From contig NZ_PDWT01000002.1 of the NCBI RefSeq assembly GCF_010093345.1, positions 496,001 to 560,000 on the forward strand: 64,000 nt of DNA, written 5' to 3'. Origin of the DNA: Pseudoxanthomonas yeongjuensis. GTDB taxonomy: Bacteria; Pseudomonadota; Gammaproteobacteria; Xanthomonadales; Xanthomonadaceae. The notes under the pieces are model-generated. The model ran no database searches. It was not told the DNA's origin and saw nothing but the letters and a program-made list of their open reading frames with translations. The position numbers and the translations under genes were made by a program. Below, piece by piece: positions 30,804-38,738 of this stretch (its first letter is position 1; each line of letters begins with the position of its first letter).

Positions 30804-31535
30804 ATGTCCCATGCCCCTTCCTACCAAGCCCCTTCCCGTTACCAGATCGTGCAGCGTCGGACCACGCGTCGCTGGCCCTTGGCCGTGGCGGTGGGTGGGG
30901 TCTGGCTGTTGTCGTTGGGGCTGGCCTGGCATTGGGCCGGGATCCGCGCCGCGCCCACTCTGGCCGATACCGCCCGACGCATGCGCGACGCCGAGCAGCA
31001 GCTGGCGGCGCAGCAGTCCCGCCTGCAGCAGTTGAGCCAGCGTGAAGCCACCCTGAGCGTATCCGACAAGATCAGCCGCGAGGCCAACGGCGACCTGCAA
31101 GGGACCCTGGCCGAACGCGACGAGGAAATCTCCGCCCTGCGCGCCGACGTCGCCTTCTATGAGCGCCTGGTCGGGCCGACCCAGCAGCGCAAGGGCCTGA
31201 ACGTGTTTTCCTCGGAATTCATCGCCGGCACCGGGGCCGCCTGGCACTACCAGATCGTGTTGACCCAGAACCTCAATCGCGGCGCCATCAGCCAGGGGCA
31301 GATGCGCTTCGTCATCGAGGGCGTGCGCGCGGGCAAGCTGGCCACGATCAACTGGAACGAGTTGCACCAGCAGCCCAGCGCGCCCGGGCAGACCTACTCC
31401 TTCCGCTATTTCCAGACCCTGGACGGACGGGTGATGCTGCCGCGGGATTTCACACCGCAACGGGTCCGGGTGGTGCTGGACAACGAAGGCGTGGCGGTGG
31501 AGCAGGCCTTCGACTGGAAGACCGCCAACACCTGA
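30804..31535 (+). CDS. Membrane-anchored coiled-coil protein, DUF6776-like (copy 1)
   Basis: 243 residues. One membrane span at about residues 26-46 is followed by a coiled coil (about 50-115; ADTARRMRDAEQQLAAQQ, then [23 protein letters not shown]). A C-terminal beta-rich domain follows ([35 protein letters not shown]). It is clearly paralogous to the protein at 32141-32869, and the bactofilin gene lies between them. The coiled coil and periplasmic domain suggest a scaffold in the envelope. Function is unknown; the start ATG follows no strong ribosome site. Confidence 0.8.
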   Translation: MSHAPSYQAPSRYQIVQRRTTRRWPLAVAVGGVWLLSLGLAWHWAGIRAAPTLADTARRMRDAEQQLAAQQSRLQQLSQREATLSVSDKISREANGDLQGTLAERDEEISALRADVAFYERLVGPTQQRKGLNVFSSEFIAGTGAAWHYQIVLTQNLNRGAISQGQMRFVIEGVRAGKLATINWNELHQQPSAPGQTYSFRYFQTLDGRVMLPRDFTPQRVRVVLDNEGVAVEQAFDWKTANT

Positions 31536-31612
31536 TCCCTTCCGCTGATTCCTTCCGGGTTTGATCGCCCGGGTTCCTTTTCCCCTTTCCGCTTCCCCCG
31601 CAGGAGACCCGT

Positions 31613-32023
31613 ATGTTCAAGAACAAGTCGACCCACCACGACGGCCAGGCCATCGATACCTTGATCGGGCCGCAGGTGACCCTGCATGGCGACCTGGTGT
31701 TCAGCGGTGGGCTCTACGTGGAAGGCCGCATCCACGGCAAGGTCGTCGCCGAAGAAGGCAAACCCGCGGTGCTGACCCTGGCCGAGCAGGGCCGCATCGA
31801 GGGCGAGATCCAGGTGCCCGTGGTCATCATCAACGGCGAACTGCAGGGCGACGTGTTTGCGTCCGAGCGCATCGAGCTGGCGGCCAAGGCCCGGGTACTG
31901 GGCAACGTGCACTACAAGGTGGTGGAAATGCGCGCCGGGGCGACCCTGACCGGGCGCCTGATCCATGTCGATGCCGCAGCTGCGGCCCAGGCCGGTCCGA
32001 CCCTGGTTGCGGCGAACGGCTAG
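31613..32023 (+). CDS. Bactofilin (polymer-forming cytoskeletal protein)
   Basis: 136 residues, a typical bactofilin length. The central right-handed beta-helix is shown by repeating short strands with glycines (QVTLHGDLVFSGGLYVEG, GRIEGEIQV, LQGDVFASERIELAAKARV) flanked by short disordered tails. Bactofilins polymerise without nucleotide and organise cell-wall or polar structures. It is preceded by a good AGGAG-type ribosome site and flanked by two paralogous coiled-coil membrane proteins that may tether it. Confidence 0.94.
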   Translation: MFKNKSTHHDGQAIDTLIGPQVTLHGDLVFSGGLYVEGRIHGKVVAEEGKPAVLTLAEQGRIEGEIQVPVVIINGELQGDVFASERIELAAKARVLGNVHYKVVEMRAGATLTGRLIHVDAAAAAQAGPTLVAANG

Positions 32024-32033
32024 CGCCGGAAGG

Positions 32034-32090
32034 CTGTGGGAGCGGCGTCCCCCAAGAGGACTTCCTTCGGGGCGTAAGCCGCGAGCTCCT
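32034..32090. repeat. Degenerate GTGG/GTAG-type inverted repeat
   Basis: GGGAGCGGC at the left is mirrored by GCCGCGAGCTCC at the right, with GTCCCCC / CGGGGCG-like inner pairing. It is a decayed relative of the repeat at 48333-48436 and lies between the bactofilin and the second coiled-coil gene. Confidence 0.4.
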
Positions 32091-32140
32091 GGATATCGAC
32101 GTTCAGAAGCTCCTTAACCCGCAAGGGATATCCTGAGCCC

Positions 32141-32869
32141 ATGACTGATCTTCCAGCCACCGCTCCGCATCCGCCCTTGCCGCCGCTGACCCCGATGGCC
32201 CGCCGCGGGCTGTATGCCGCCGCGGCCTTGCTCCTGCTGGCGTTGGCATTCGGGGCGTGGGGTGTATGGAAGGTATTCGCCGGCGCCGATGCCAACCAGC
32301 CGACCCCGGCGCAGATGCGGGCCCAGCAGAAAAAGATCGACGAACTGGAACAGGGGGCCGCGACCCTGGCGCGTTCCGACCAGATCAGCCGCGACGCCAA
32401 CCGCGACCTGCAAAGCACCCTGGCCGAACGCGACGAGGAAATTTCCGGGCTGCGCGCGGATGTCGCCTTCTACGAACGCTTCGTCGGCGCGACCGCCCAG
32501 CGCCGCGGCCTGGCCGTGCACGAGCTGCAACTGGTGCCGCAAAGCGACCAGGGTTGGCATTTCATCGCCACCCTCACCCAGAACCTCAATCGCGGCGCAG
32601 TCAATGCCGGCCGCCTGCAGGTGGCGGTGGAAGGGACCCACAACGGCAAGTTGCAGCGCCTGGCCTGGGCAGACCTGCGCCAGCAGGCCGATGCGCCGGG
32701 CGTGGATTATTCGTTCAAGTATTTCCAGCAGGTCGAAGGCGATTTCGTCCTGCCCGACGGATTCAAGCCATCGCGCGTCGCCGTGCGCCTGGCACCGCAG
32801 AGCGGGGCGGCGGTGGAGCAATCGTTCTCCTGGAACGACTCGCTGGCCGGCGCCTTTTCCACGCCATGA
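32141..32869 (+). CDS. Membrane-anchored coiled-coil protein, DUF6776-like (copy 2)
   Basis: 242 residues with the same layout as copy 1: one membrane span (about residues 23-47, rich in Ala/Leu), a coiled coil ([17 protein letters not shown], then [23 protein letters not shown]) and a beta-rich C-terminal domain ([32 protein letters not shown]). The strings [20 protein letters not shown] and LTQNLNRGA are shared with copy 1, showing duplication around the bactofilin gene. Function is unknown. It is about 80 bases upstream of erpA on the same strand. Confidence 0.8.
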   Translation: MTDLPATAPHPPLPPLTPMARRGLYAAAALLLLALAFGAWGVWKVFAGADANQPTPAQMRAQQKKIDELEQGAATLARSDQISRDANRDLQSTLAERDEEISGLRADVAFYERFVGATAQRRGLAVHELQLVPQSDQGWHFIATLTQNLNRGAVNAGRLQVAVEGTHNGKLQRLAWADLRQQADAPGVDYSFKYFQQVEGDFVLPDGFKPSRVAVRLAPQSGAAVEQSFSWNDSLAGAFSTP

Positions 32870-32948
32870 ACGGAATCCGGCGGCTTACGGGTGCCGGGAA
32901 TCCCTTGCTGCGCTTGAACCGCACGGCCTGCGGCCCCATCCTGATCCC

Positions 32949-33335
32949 ATGAACACGCTAGTTTCCCTGCCAGTCGCCACACCCGCCCCCGATTACCAGT
33001 CGCTGGATCGGCCGTTGAATTTCACCGGCGCGGCCGCGGCCAAGGTGCGCGAGCTGATCAGCGAGGAAGGCAACGCGGCATTGGCCTTGCGCGTATACAT
33101 CCAGGGTGGCGGCTGTTCCGGTTTCCAGTACGGCTTCGAGTTCGACGAAAACCGCGCCGAGGACGATGTCGCGGTCGACACCGACGACGTGACCCTGCTG
33201 GTCGATCCGCTGAGCCTGCAATACCTGATGGGTTCGGAAGTGGACTACACCGAGAGCCTGCAGGGCGCGCAGTTCGTGATCCGCAACCCCAACGCCAAGA
33301 CCACCTGCGGCTGCGGCAGCAGTTTCAGCATGTGA
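32949..33335 (+). CDS. erpA: Iron-sulfur cluster insertion protein ErpA (A-type carrier)
   Basis: 128 residues. ErpA delivers [4Fe-4S] clusters to apo-enzymes in the cytoplasm. The three cluster-ligand cysteines of A-type carriers are present: Cys56 in [11 protein letters not shown] and Cys120/Cys122 in the C-terminal TTCGCGSSF. The N-terminal 22 residues are variable. Assignment to ErpA rather than IscA or SufA rests on length, the [16 protein letters not shown] stretch and the absence of isc or suf genes nearby. Confidence 0.92.
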   Translation: MNTLVSLPVATPAPDYQSLDRPLNFTGAAAAKVRELISEEGNAALALRVYIQGGGCSGFQYGFEFDENRAEDDVAVDTDDVTLLVDPLSLQYLMGSEVDYTESLQGAQFVIRNPNAKTTCGCGSSFSM

Positions 33336-33369
33336 GTGCGCGTCGGTCGCCGCGTATCATGCGCAGGCA

Positions 33370-34296
33370 GTGACCGACACCCGCCTCAAATTCCCCGCGG
33401 AACTTTCCGGCTTCGCCTTCGGCGACGCGCGCCTCGACCGTTCCGATGCCTTGCGCGACGATGCCGATGCGCTGCTGCGGCTGTGGCCGCATGCGCGGGT
33501 GATCGTGCTGGAAGCCGACGGCAGCGCGTTTGCCGATGAGGCTGGAGGGTTGCTGGTCACCCGCGGCGCCGCGCTGGGCAACGGGCCCGGCACTGCGGTG
33601 TTCCTCGGCCTGCAGGGCGAGGAGGCGTGGTTTTCGGTCGATGCCGAGGTGTTGCCGCTGGCCGCGCCGCGCCGCGTCGACCTGCGCAGCGCGGCGGCCA
33701 CGTGGCCGGTGGCCGAATCCAGCGCCTTCGCCTTCGCCCGCGCCATGCAGCACTGGCGCAGCCGCAGCCGTTATTGCGGGATCTGCGGCGGCACGATTGA
33801 ATTCCGCCGCGCCGGCTATGTCGCCCATTGCACGCAATGCGCCAGCGACCATTACCCGCGCGTGGATCCCGCGGTGATCGTCGCGGTCAGCGATGGCCAG
33901 CGCCTGTTGCTGGGCCGCCAGACCGGCTGGCCGGCGCGCCGTTATTCGGTGATCGCCGGTTTCGTGGAGCCGGGCGAATCGCTGGAACAGACCGTGGTCC
34001 GCGAGGTGTTCGAGGAAACCCGGGTACGGGTGCGCAGTTGCCGCTACCTGGGCGCGCAACCCTGGCCGTTCCCTGGCGCGTTGATGCTCGGCTTCGCCGC
34101 AGATGCGGAACCGGATCCGCCGCAGGTCGATGGCGAACTGGAGGAAGCGCGCTGGTTCGGACTGGAAGAGATCGCCGCTGCGCGCCAGCGCAAAGGCAAC
34201 GACGAGGACGGAATCCTGCTGTCGCCGCGCATTTCCATCGCCCGTTCGCTTATCGAACACTGGTATGCGGGCATGATCGCCGCTGGCGACGCTTGA
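33370..34296 (+). CDS. nudC: NAD(+) diphosphatase (Nudix), NudC
   Basis: 308 residues from GTG 33370. NudC hydrolyses NADH and removes NAD caps from RNA. The four-cysteine zinc site is clear (CGICGG and CTQC near residues 137-157), followed by the Nudix box (GFVEPGESLEQTVVREVFEE) and the NudC signature (QPWPFPGALMLGF). The N-terminal domain is the usual divergent one. It follows erpA by 34 bases and may be co-transcribed. Confidence 0.94.
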   Translation: MTDTRLKFPAELSGFAFGDARLDRSDALRDDADALLRLWPHARVIVLEADGSAFADEAGGLLVTRGAALGNGPGTAVFLGLQGEEAWFSVDAEVLPLAAPRRVDLRSAAATWPVAESSAFAFARAMQHWRSRSRYCGICGGTIEFRRAGYVAHCTQCASDHYPRVDPAVIVAVSDGQRLLLGRQTGWPARRYSVIAGFVEPGESLEQTVVREVFEETRVRVRSCRYLGAQPWPFPGALMLGFAADAEPDPPQVDGELEEARWFGLEEIAAARQRKGNDEDGILLSPRISIARSLIEHWYAGMIAAGDA

Positions 34297-34373
34297 GCCG
34301 CGGCGGGCGGTTGCGCCCGTCGCGACCCGTTATTCACGACCGGGCAAGCTAGAATCGGCCACGGAGGGAACAC

Positions 34374-35267
34374 ATGTCGATCACCCTGGTTGCCGTGGTC
34401 ATCGCGCTGGTGCTGGGGCATATCGCCCCGGCGCTGGTGACGGCGGCGCGTCGCTACACCTGGTATGGCCACTGGCTGCAATGGCTGGATACGCACATCG
34501 GCAGCGGTGGTTTCTGGCGTGGGCGCCATGGCGTGGCGCTGGCGCTGCTGCCGCCGTTGTCGCTGGTCGCATTGCTGCAATGGTGGCTGCACGCGCCGTT
34601 GTTCGGCCTGCTGGGCCTGCTGTTCGGGATCGCCGCGCTGGTTTATGCGTGGGGGCCGCGCGACCTGGACGTGGACGTGGAAGCGATCATCGATGCGCAC
34701 GATCCGGCGACCCGGCGCGAGGCCATCGCCCATCTCTGGCCGGACGCCGCGACCGTCGTTGCCGATGGCCCGGCCCTGGTCGAAGCGGTGTTCCGTAACG
34801 CCTTGCACCGCTGGTTCGGGGTGTTGTTCTGGTTCCTGCTGCTCGGTCCGGTGGGGGCGCTGTTGTACCGGCTGGCCGCATTCGCCGCCGAAGGCGCGTA
34901 CTCGCGCACTCTTCCCGCCGAAACCCTGGCCGGTGCGCACGCATTGCGAGCGGTGCTGGACTGGCCCGTCGCTCAACTGATGACCCTGGCGATGGCGCTG
35001 GTCGGCAATTTCGATACGGTGTTCTATGCCTGGCGCGAAGCGCAGGGCAACAGGATGCAACTGGACAATGGTTTCCTGGGCGCGGCCGCACGCGCCAGCG
35101 TCAAGAGCGAGCTGGCCGAAGAGGCGGAGGAATACGCCGAGGAAGGCATGGTCCAGGCCATGCGCGAATTGCCGGAACTGCGCGATGCGATGAGCCTGGT
35201 CTGGCGCATCCTGCTGCTGTGGATGGCGGTGCTGGCGTTGTTCGTGATCGCCGGCTGGGTGAGCTGA
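34374..35267 (+). CDS. AmpE-like / CobD-related membrane protein
   Basis: 297 residues with about four membrane segments (near residues 1-20, 58-90, 142-165 and 275-297). The FRNALHRWFGVLFWFLLLGPVGALLYRL block and the GPRDLDxDV stretch are characteristic of AmpE, a proposed signalling modulator of beta-lactamase induction related to CbiB. A GGAGGG ribosome site precedes the ATG. There is no ampD gene next to it here, so a role in beta-lactamase control is only by family. Confidence 0.8.
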   Translation: MSITLVAVVIALVLGHIAPALVTAARRYTWYGHWLQWLDTHIGSGGFWRGRHGVALALLPPLSLVALLQWWLHAPLFGLLGLLFGIAALVYAWGPRDLDVDVEAIIDAHDPATRREAIAHLWPDAATVVADGPALVEAVFRNALHRWFGVLFWFLLLGPVGALLYRLAAFAAEGAYSRTLPAETLAGAHALRAVLDWPVAQLMTLAMALVGNFDTVFYAWREAQGNRMQLDNGFLGAAARASVKSELAEEAEEYAEEGMVQAMRELPELRDAMSLVWRILLLWMAVLALFVIAGWVS

Positions 35268-35284
35268 CCCTGGATTCCAAAAAT

Positions 35285-35360
35285 GTAGGAGCGGGCCTTG
35301 CCCGCGATGCTTTGGTTATCTGTCCGAAGCAAGAGCATCGCGGGCAAGGCCCGCTCCTAC
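35285..35360. repeat. GTAG-type inverted repeat (REP/SMAG-like)
   Basis: Begins GTAGGAGCGGGCCTTGCCCG and ends with the mirror image finishing CTAC. Each half can also fold on its own (GGGC-CTT-GCCC). It lies between a plus-strand and a minus-strand gene, where it can serve as a transcript-end structure. It belongs to the same family as the copies at 38651, 43253 and 63380. Confidence 0.85.
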
Positions 35361-35463
35361 ATGGGCATCAGCCGCCTGGCGCGAGCAAGGCGAACGGAAA
35401 TCACGGCAAGTTACGCGCGATCCGCGCCACAGCGCATCAGGCAGTGGCCGCTGGAGCGAGCCT

Positions 35464-35880
35464 TTAACCCGGCGCCAGCAGCGTAAACGGAAACCACGGC
35501 AGGTTACGCGCGATCCAGTAAAGCGGCAGCAGCACCAGCCAGAACTTCGGCTCGGCCACGATCGCGATCAAGGGCCGCAACCACGCGGGCCGCCAACCCA
35601 GTTTCCACCCGAGCAGCAGCGGCGAGATCGCCAGTACCGTCATCGCCAGCGGATTCATCGAGAACGCCCGCGGAACATCGCCATGGACCAGCGCGTGCAG
35701 CGCGCGGGTCATTCCGCAACCGATGCAATACCAGCCGGTGAGTGCATGGAACATGCATTTCGGAAACAGGCTGCCGGCCGCGTTGGGATCGAAATTGCGC
35801 AGTAGCCAGAAACCGACAACGGCCGCGAGCGCGGCCGTTGTCAGTGCGGCTATCCGGATCGGCCGTAATGCGAACGACAT
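35464..35880 (-). CDS. DUF2752 membrane protein
   Basis: 138 residues with three hydrophobic segments. The family signature is clear: CMFHALTGWYCIGCGMTRALHALVHGDV followed by a conserved Asn in FSMNPLAM. Proteins of this family are small integral membrane proteins of unknown function, with the paired cysteines of GxCIGCGMTR conserved. It lies 7 bases downstream of a dispanin-type gene on the same strand, forming a cluster of three small membrane-protein genes. Confidence 0.85.
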   Translation of the reverse strand: MSFALRPIRIAALTTAALAAVVGFWLLRNFDPNAAGSLFPKCMFHALTGWYCIGCGMTRALHALVHGDVPRAFSMNPLAMTVLAISPLLLGWKLGWRPAWLRPLIAIVAEPKFWLVLLPLYWIARNLPWFPFTLLAPG

Positions 35881-35887
35881 CGGCCGG

Positions 35888-36211
35888 TTATTGATATTGC
35901 TGGATCATTTGCAGATAGGACTCGGCGCCGCCGGTGGCGAACATGACGATGTTGATCAACAGGCCGATGATCGCAAGAGCGGTGGCGACCCAGCACCAGG
36001 TCTTGGCGTTGGCCGAAGCGCGTTGCGCGCCGGCGATGTCGCCTTGCGCCAGCAGGCCGTTGACCTTGGCGGAGAACACGATGGCGACGATGCCCACCAG
36101 GCCCAGCGGACAGCACAGGCAGGTCGCCAGCACGGTGGCGATGATCGCCCAGGCAAGATGGTTGGGGATGCTGCCGGGTGCCGCGGAAGCGGGGGGCGGT
36201 ACGTAGCTCAT
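35888..36211 (-). CDS. CD225/dispanin-type membrane protein (copy 1)
   Basis: 107 residues: a Pro-rich N-terminus (MSYVPPPAS), then IPNHLAWAIIATVLATCLCCPLG, the hallmark CD225 first membrane segment with juxtamembrane cysteines, the loop FSAKVNGLLAQGDIAGAQRASANAK, and a second span. The overall shape is that of bacterial dispanins related to animal IFITM proteins. Bacterial function is unknown. A paralogue is encoded directly upstream at 36257-36562. Confidence 0.86.
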   Translation of the reverse strand: MSYVPPPASAAPGSIPNHLAWAIIATVLATCLCCPLGLVGIVAIVFSAKVNGLLAQGDIAGAQRASANAKTWCWVATALAIIGLLINIVMFATGGAESYLQMIQQYQ

Positions 36212-36256
36212 CGGAGTTCTCCGTCAGGGATTCGGGTAAGGAAGCTCGGCGACAGT

Positions 36257-36562
36257 CTAATTCACCCCACTCAGTCCGCCCAGCACCCCCAGGCCACCGA
36301 GGAACAGGACGAAAACGAGGTACAGCGTGATCGGGATCAATGCCAGTCCGGCCGACAGCATCGCCCAGAATTTCGCCTTGCCCGAAGCTTCGCGCGCGCC
36401 GGCGATGTCGCCGGCCGCACGCTTTCCATCCACCTGCGAGGCATAGACGATCGAGACGATGCCGAGCGGCAGGCAGCAGAACAACGTGCTGAGGATCGCC
36501 CACACCAGGTGGTTGGGTATGTATTCGTGCGTGCCACCGGGAGGTGGCGGTATGTAACTCAT
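36257..36562 (-). CDS. CD225/dispanin-type membrane protein (copy 2)
   Basis: 101 residues from the ATG at 36562, chosen because MSYIPPPPGG matches the start of copy 1. It has the same architecture: IPNHLVWAILSTLFCCLPLGIVSIVYASQVDGKRAAGDIAGAREAS across span 1 and the loop, then a second span and a Gly-rich tail. The loop DGKRAAGDIAGA is shared with copy 1. It appears to be a tandem duplication. Confidence 0.86.
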   Translation of the reverse strand: MSYIPPPPGGTHEYIPNHLVWAILSTLFCCLPLGIVSIVYASQVDGKRAAGDIAGAREASGKAKFWAMLSAGLALIPITLYLVFVLFLGGLGVLGGLSGVN

Positions 36563-36666
36563 GGATTGACTCCGGCAAGGCATCCGCAACCTCGGGCGCG
36601 GATGTGTGATGCAAGCGATGTTTCCCCCGGCGCCAGCCTAACCGAGGCCGCCGCCCCGGCATAGCC

Positions 36667-38604
36667 TCAGGCGTCGCCGCCGCGCAATTCGCGCACTTTG
36701 GCTTCCAGCAGTCCGGCGCTGGCGGTGCGGCCGTCGATCGGTTCCCCCGCCACCACTTCGACATGCGCGCGGAAGCGGCGCGGCAGGCGCATGCGGCGCA
36801 TGCGTCCGTCGCGATGGCTCCACATGCTGGTCCACATGCCCTTGAGCGCCATCGGGACCACCGGCACCGGCCGGCCGCTTTCATTGGCGCGTTCCAGCAC
36901 GCGTTCCACGCCCGACTTGAATGGCGCGATCCCGCCATCGCGGGTCAACGCACCCTCGGGGAAGATGCCCACGATCTGGCCATCGGCCAGGGCCGCGTCG
37001 ATCTCCTCGAATGCGCGCCGCATCATTTCCGGATTCTCGCGCGCACCGGCGATCGGGATGGCCTTGGCGGTGCGGAAGATCCAGCTCATCACCGGGATCT
37101 CGAAGATCTTGTAGTACATGACGAAGCGCACCGGCCGCGGCACGCTGGCCGACAGGATCAACGCATCCATATAGCTGACGTGGTTGCACACCAGCAACGC
37201 GGCGCCTTCGTCGGGCACGTTCTTCTCGATGCCGTGCAGGCGTAGCCGGTACAGGCCGCGCACGAATACCCAACTGAGGAAGCGCATCAGGAATTCGGGC
37301 ACCAGGGTGAAGATGTATATCGCCACCACCACGTTGGCGATGGCCAGCGCCAGGAATACCTGCGGGATGCTCAGCCCCGGCATCGGCACGGTATAGCCGA
37401 ATGCGCTCAGCTGCTTCATCTGCAACAAGATGCCCAGCACCGCGGCCAGCACGATGAAGGCCGCGTTCTGGATGTTCATTCCGGCGATCACGCGCGACAG
37501 CTCGTCCTTCGGCGTGCGGTTCTGGATCAGGGCGAACAACGGCACCACGAAGAAGCCGGTGAACAGGCCGATGCCGACCAGGTCCATGACGATGCGCCAG
37601 CTGCCGGGCTGGCGCAGGAACTGCATCACTTCCATCCCGCTGGTCGTGGCCGCGCCACTGCGGGCGAAATACAGGTCCAGCAGGAACGCGCTGATGCCGA
37701 ACGCGCCCAGCGGTACCAGGCCGATTTCCACCGTGCGCGCCGACAGTTTCTCGCAAAGTAGTGACCCGACGCCGGTGCCGATGGAGAACAACGCCAGGGC
37801 GAAGATGTACAGCGTCTCCGAACCGCCCAGGTTGATTTCCGCATAGGTCGGCAGCTGCGAGGTCAACACCGTACCGATGAACCAGAACCAGGACACGCCC
37901 AGGATGGCGTTGCGCACCGCGACCTGCTTCTTGGCCAGGCGCAGCACGGCCAGCGATTCGGGGATCGGGTTCCAGTTGATCTTCAGCCCGGGCGCGCCGG
38001 CTTCCGCGCGCGGGATCGCGCGGCTGACCAGGTTGCCGCTGATCGCGAGCACGATGATCGCGGTCGCCGCGACCACCGGGCCCTGGTCGCCTGCGATTTT
38101 GAAGATCAGGCCGCCGAAGATCATGCCGACCAGGATCGAGATCGAAGTGCCCATCTCGACCAGGCCGTTGCCGCCGGTCAGCTCCTCCGGCTTGAGCACC
38201 GAGGGCAGGATCGAATACTTCACCGGACCGAACAGCGTGGACTGCAGGCCGGTGCAGAACAGCGCCACCAGCAGAACGACCATGTTCTGGGTCACGAAGC
38301 CGATCGCCGCCAGCGACATGATCGCGATTTCCATGGTGGTGGTGATGCGGATCAGCCTGGATTTCTCCAGCTTCTCGGCGATCTGGCCGGCGGTGGCGGA
38401 GAACAGGAAGTAGGGCAGGATGAACAGTGCCGGCGCCAGGTTGGTGTACAGCGTGCGTTCTTCGGTGCTGACGCCGAGATAGAACAACAGGCCGATGATG
38501 GCCTGCCGATAGACGTTGTCGTTGAACGCGCCGAAGCACTGGGTGACGAAGAACGGCAGGAAGCGCCGCTGTTTCAGTAAGGCGAACTGACTGTGGCTCG
38601 ACAT
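36667..38604 (-). CDS. MFS transporter fused to a PlsC-type acyltransferase (LplT-PlsC-like)
   Basis: 645 residues from the ATG at 38604. The first about 410 residues are a major-facilitator transporter with about 12 spans; the start (FFVTQCFGAFNDNVYRQA) and LFGPVKYSILPSVLKPEEL match lysophospholipid flippases of the LplT type. The C-terminal about 200 residues are a glycerophospholipid acyltransferase with NHVSYMDALIL (the NHx4D catalytic motif) and FPEGALTRDG. The fusion would take up lysophospholipid and re-acylate it at the inner membrane. Unlike full Aas-type fusions, no acyl-ACP synthetase domain is present. Confidence 0.92.
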   Translation of the reverse strand: MSSHSQFALLKQRRFLPFFVTQCFGAFNDNVYRQAIIGLLFYLGVSTEERTLYTNLAPALFILPYFLFSATAGQIAEKLEKSRLIRITTTMEIAIMSLAAIGFVTQNMVVLLVALFCTGLQSTLFGPVKYSILPSVLKPEELTGGNGLVEMGTSISILVGMIFGGLIFKIAGDQGPVVAATAIIVLAISGNLVSRAIPRAEAGAPGLKINWNPIPESLAVLRLAKKQVAVRNAILGVSWFWFIGTVLTSQLPTYAEINLGGSETLYIFALALFSIGTGVGSLLCEKLSARTVEIGLVPLGAFGISAFLLDLYFARSGAATTSGMEVMQFLRQPGSWRIVMDLVGIGLFTGFFVVPLFALIQNRTPKDELSRVIAGMNIQNAAFIVLAAVLGILLQMKQLSAFGYTVPMPGLSIPQVFLALAIANVVVAIYIFTLVPEFLMRFLSWVFVRGLYRLRLHGIEKNVPDEGAALLVCNHVSYMDALILSASVPRPVRFVMYYKIFEIPVMSWIFRTAKAIPIAGARENPEMMRRAFEEIDAALADGQIVGIFPEGALTRDGGIAPFKSGVERVLERANESGRPVPVVPMALKGMWTSMWSHRDGRMRRMRLPRRFRAHVEVVAGEPIDGRTASAGLLEAKVRELRGGDA

Positions 38605-38650
38605 GCGCGCTCCTTGGATGCCGCGGAGACTAGCAGAACCTCCCATGCCT

Positions 38651-38734
38651 GTAGGAGCGCCCCTTGGGCGCGATGCCCTTCGGTCCGCATCCACGACCCC
38701 GACGAAGAGCATCGCGGGCAAGGCCCGCTCCTAC
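38651..38734. repeat. GTAG-type inverted repeat, mosaic of two half-types
   Basis: The left half reads GTAGGAGCGCCCCTTGGGCG, the right half is the mirror of the GCGGGCCTTGCCCG type ending CTAC. The arms share the outer GTAGGAGCG and the inner GCGATGC sequence but differ in the central stem, so this is a hybrid of two subtypes. It lies between purD and the transporter gene. Confidence 0.8.
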
Positions 38735-38738
38735 GGAA

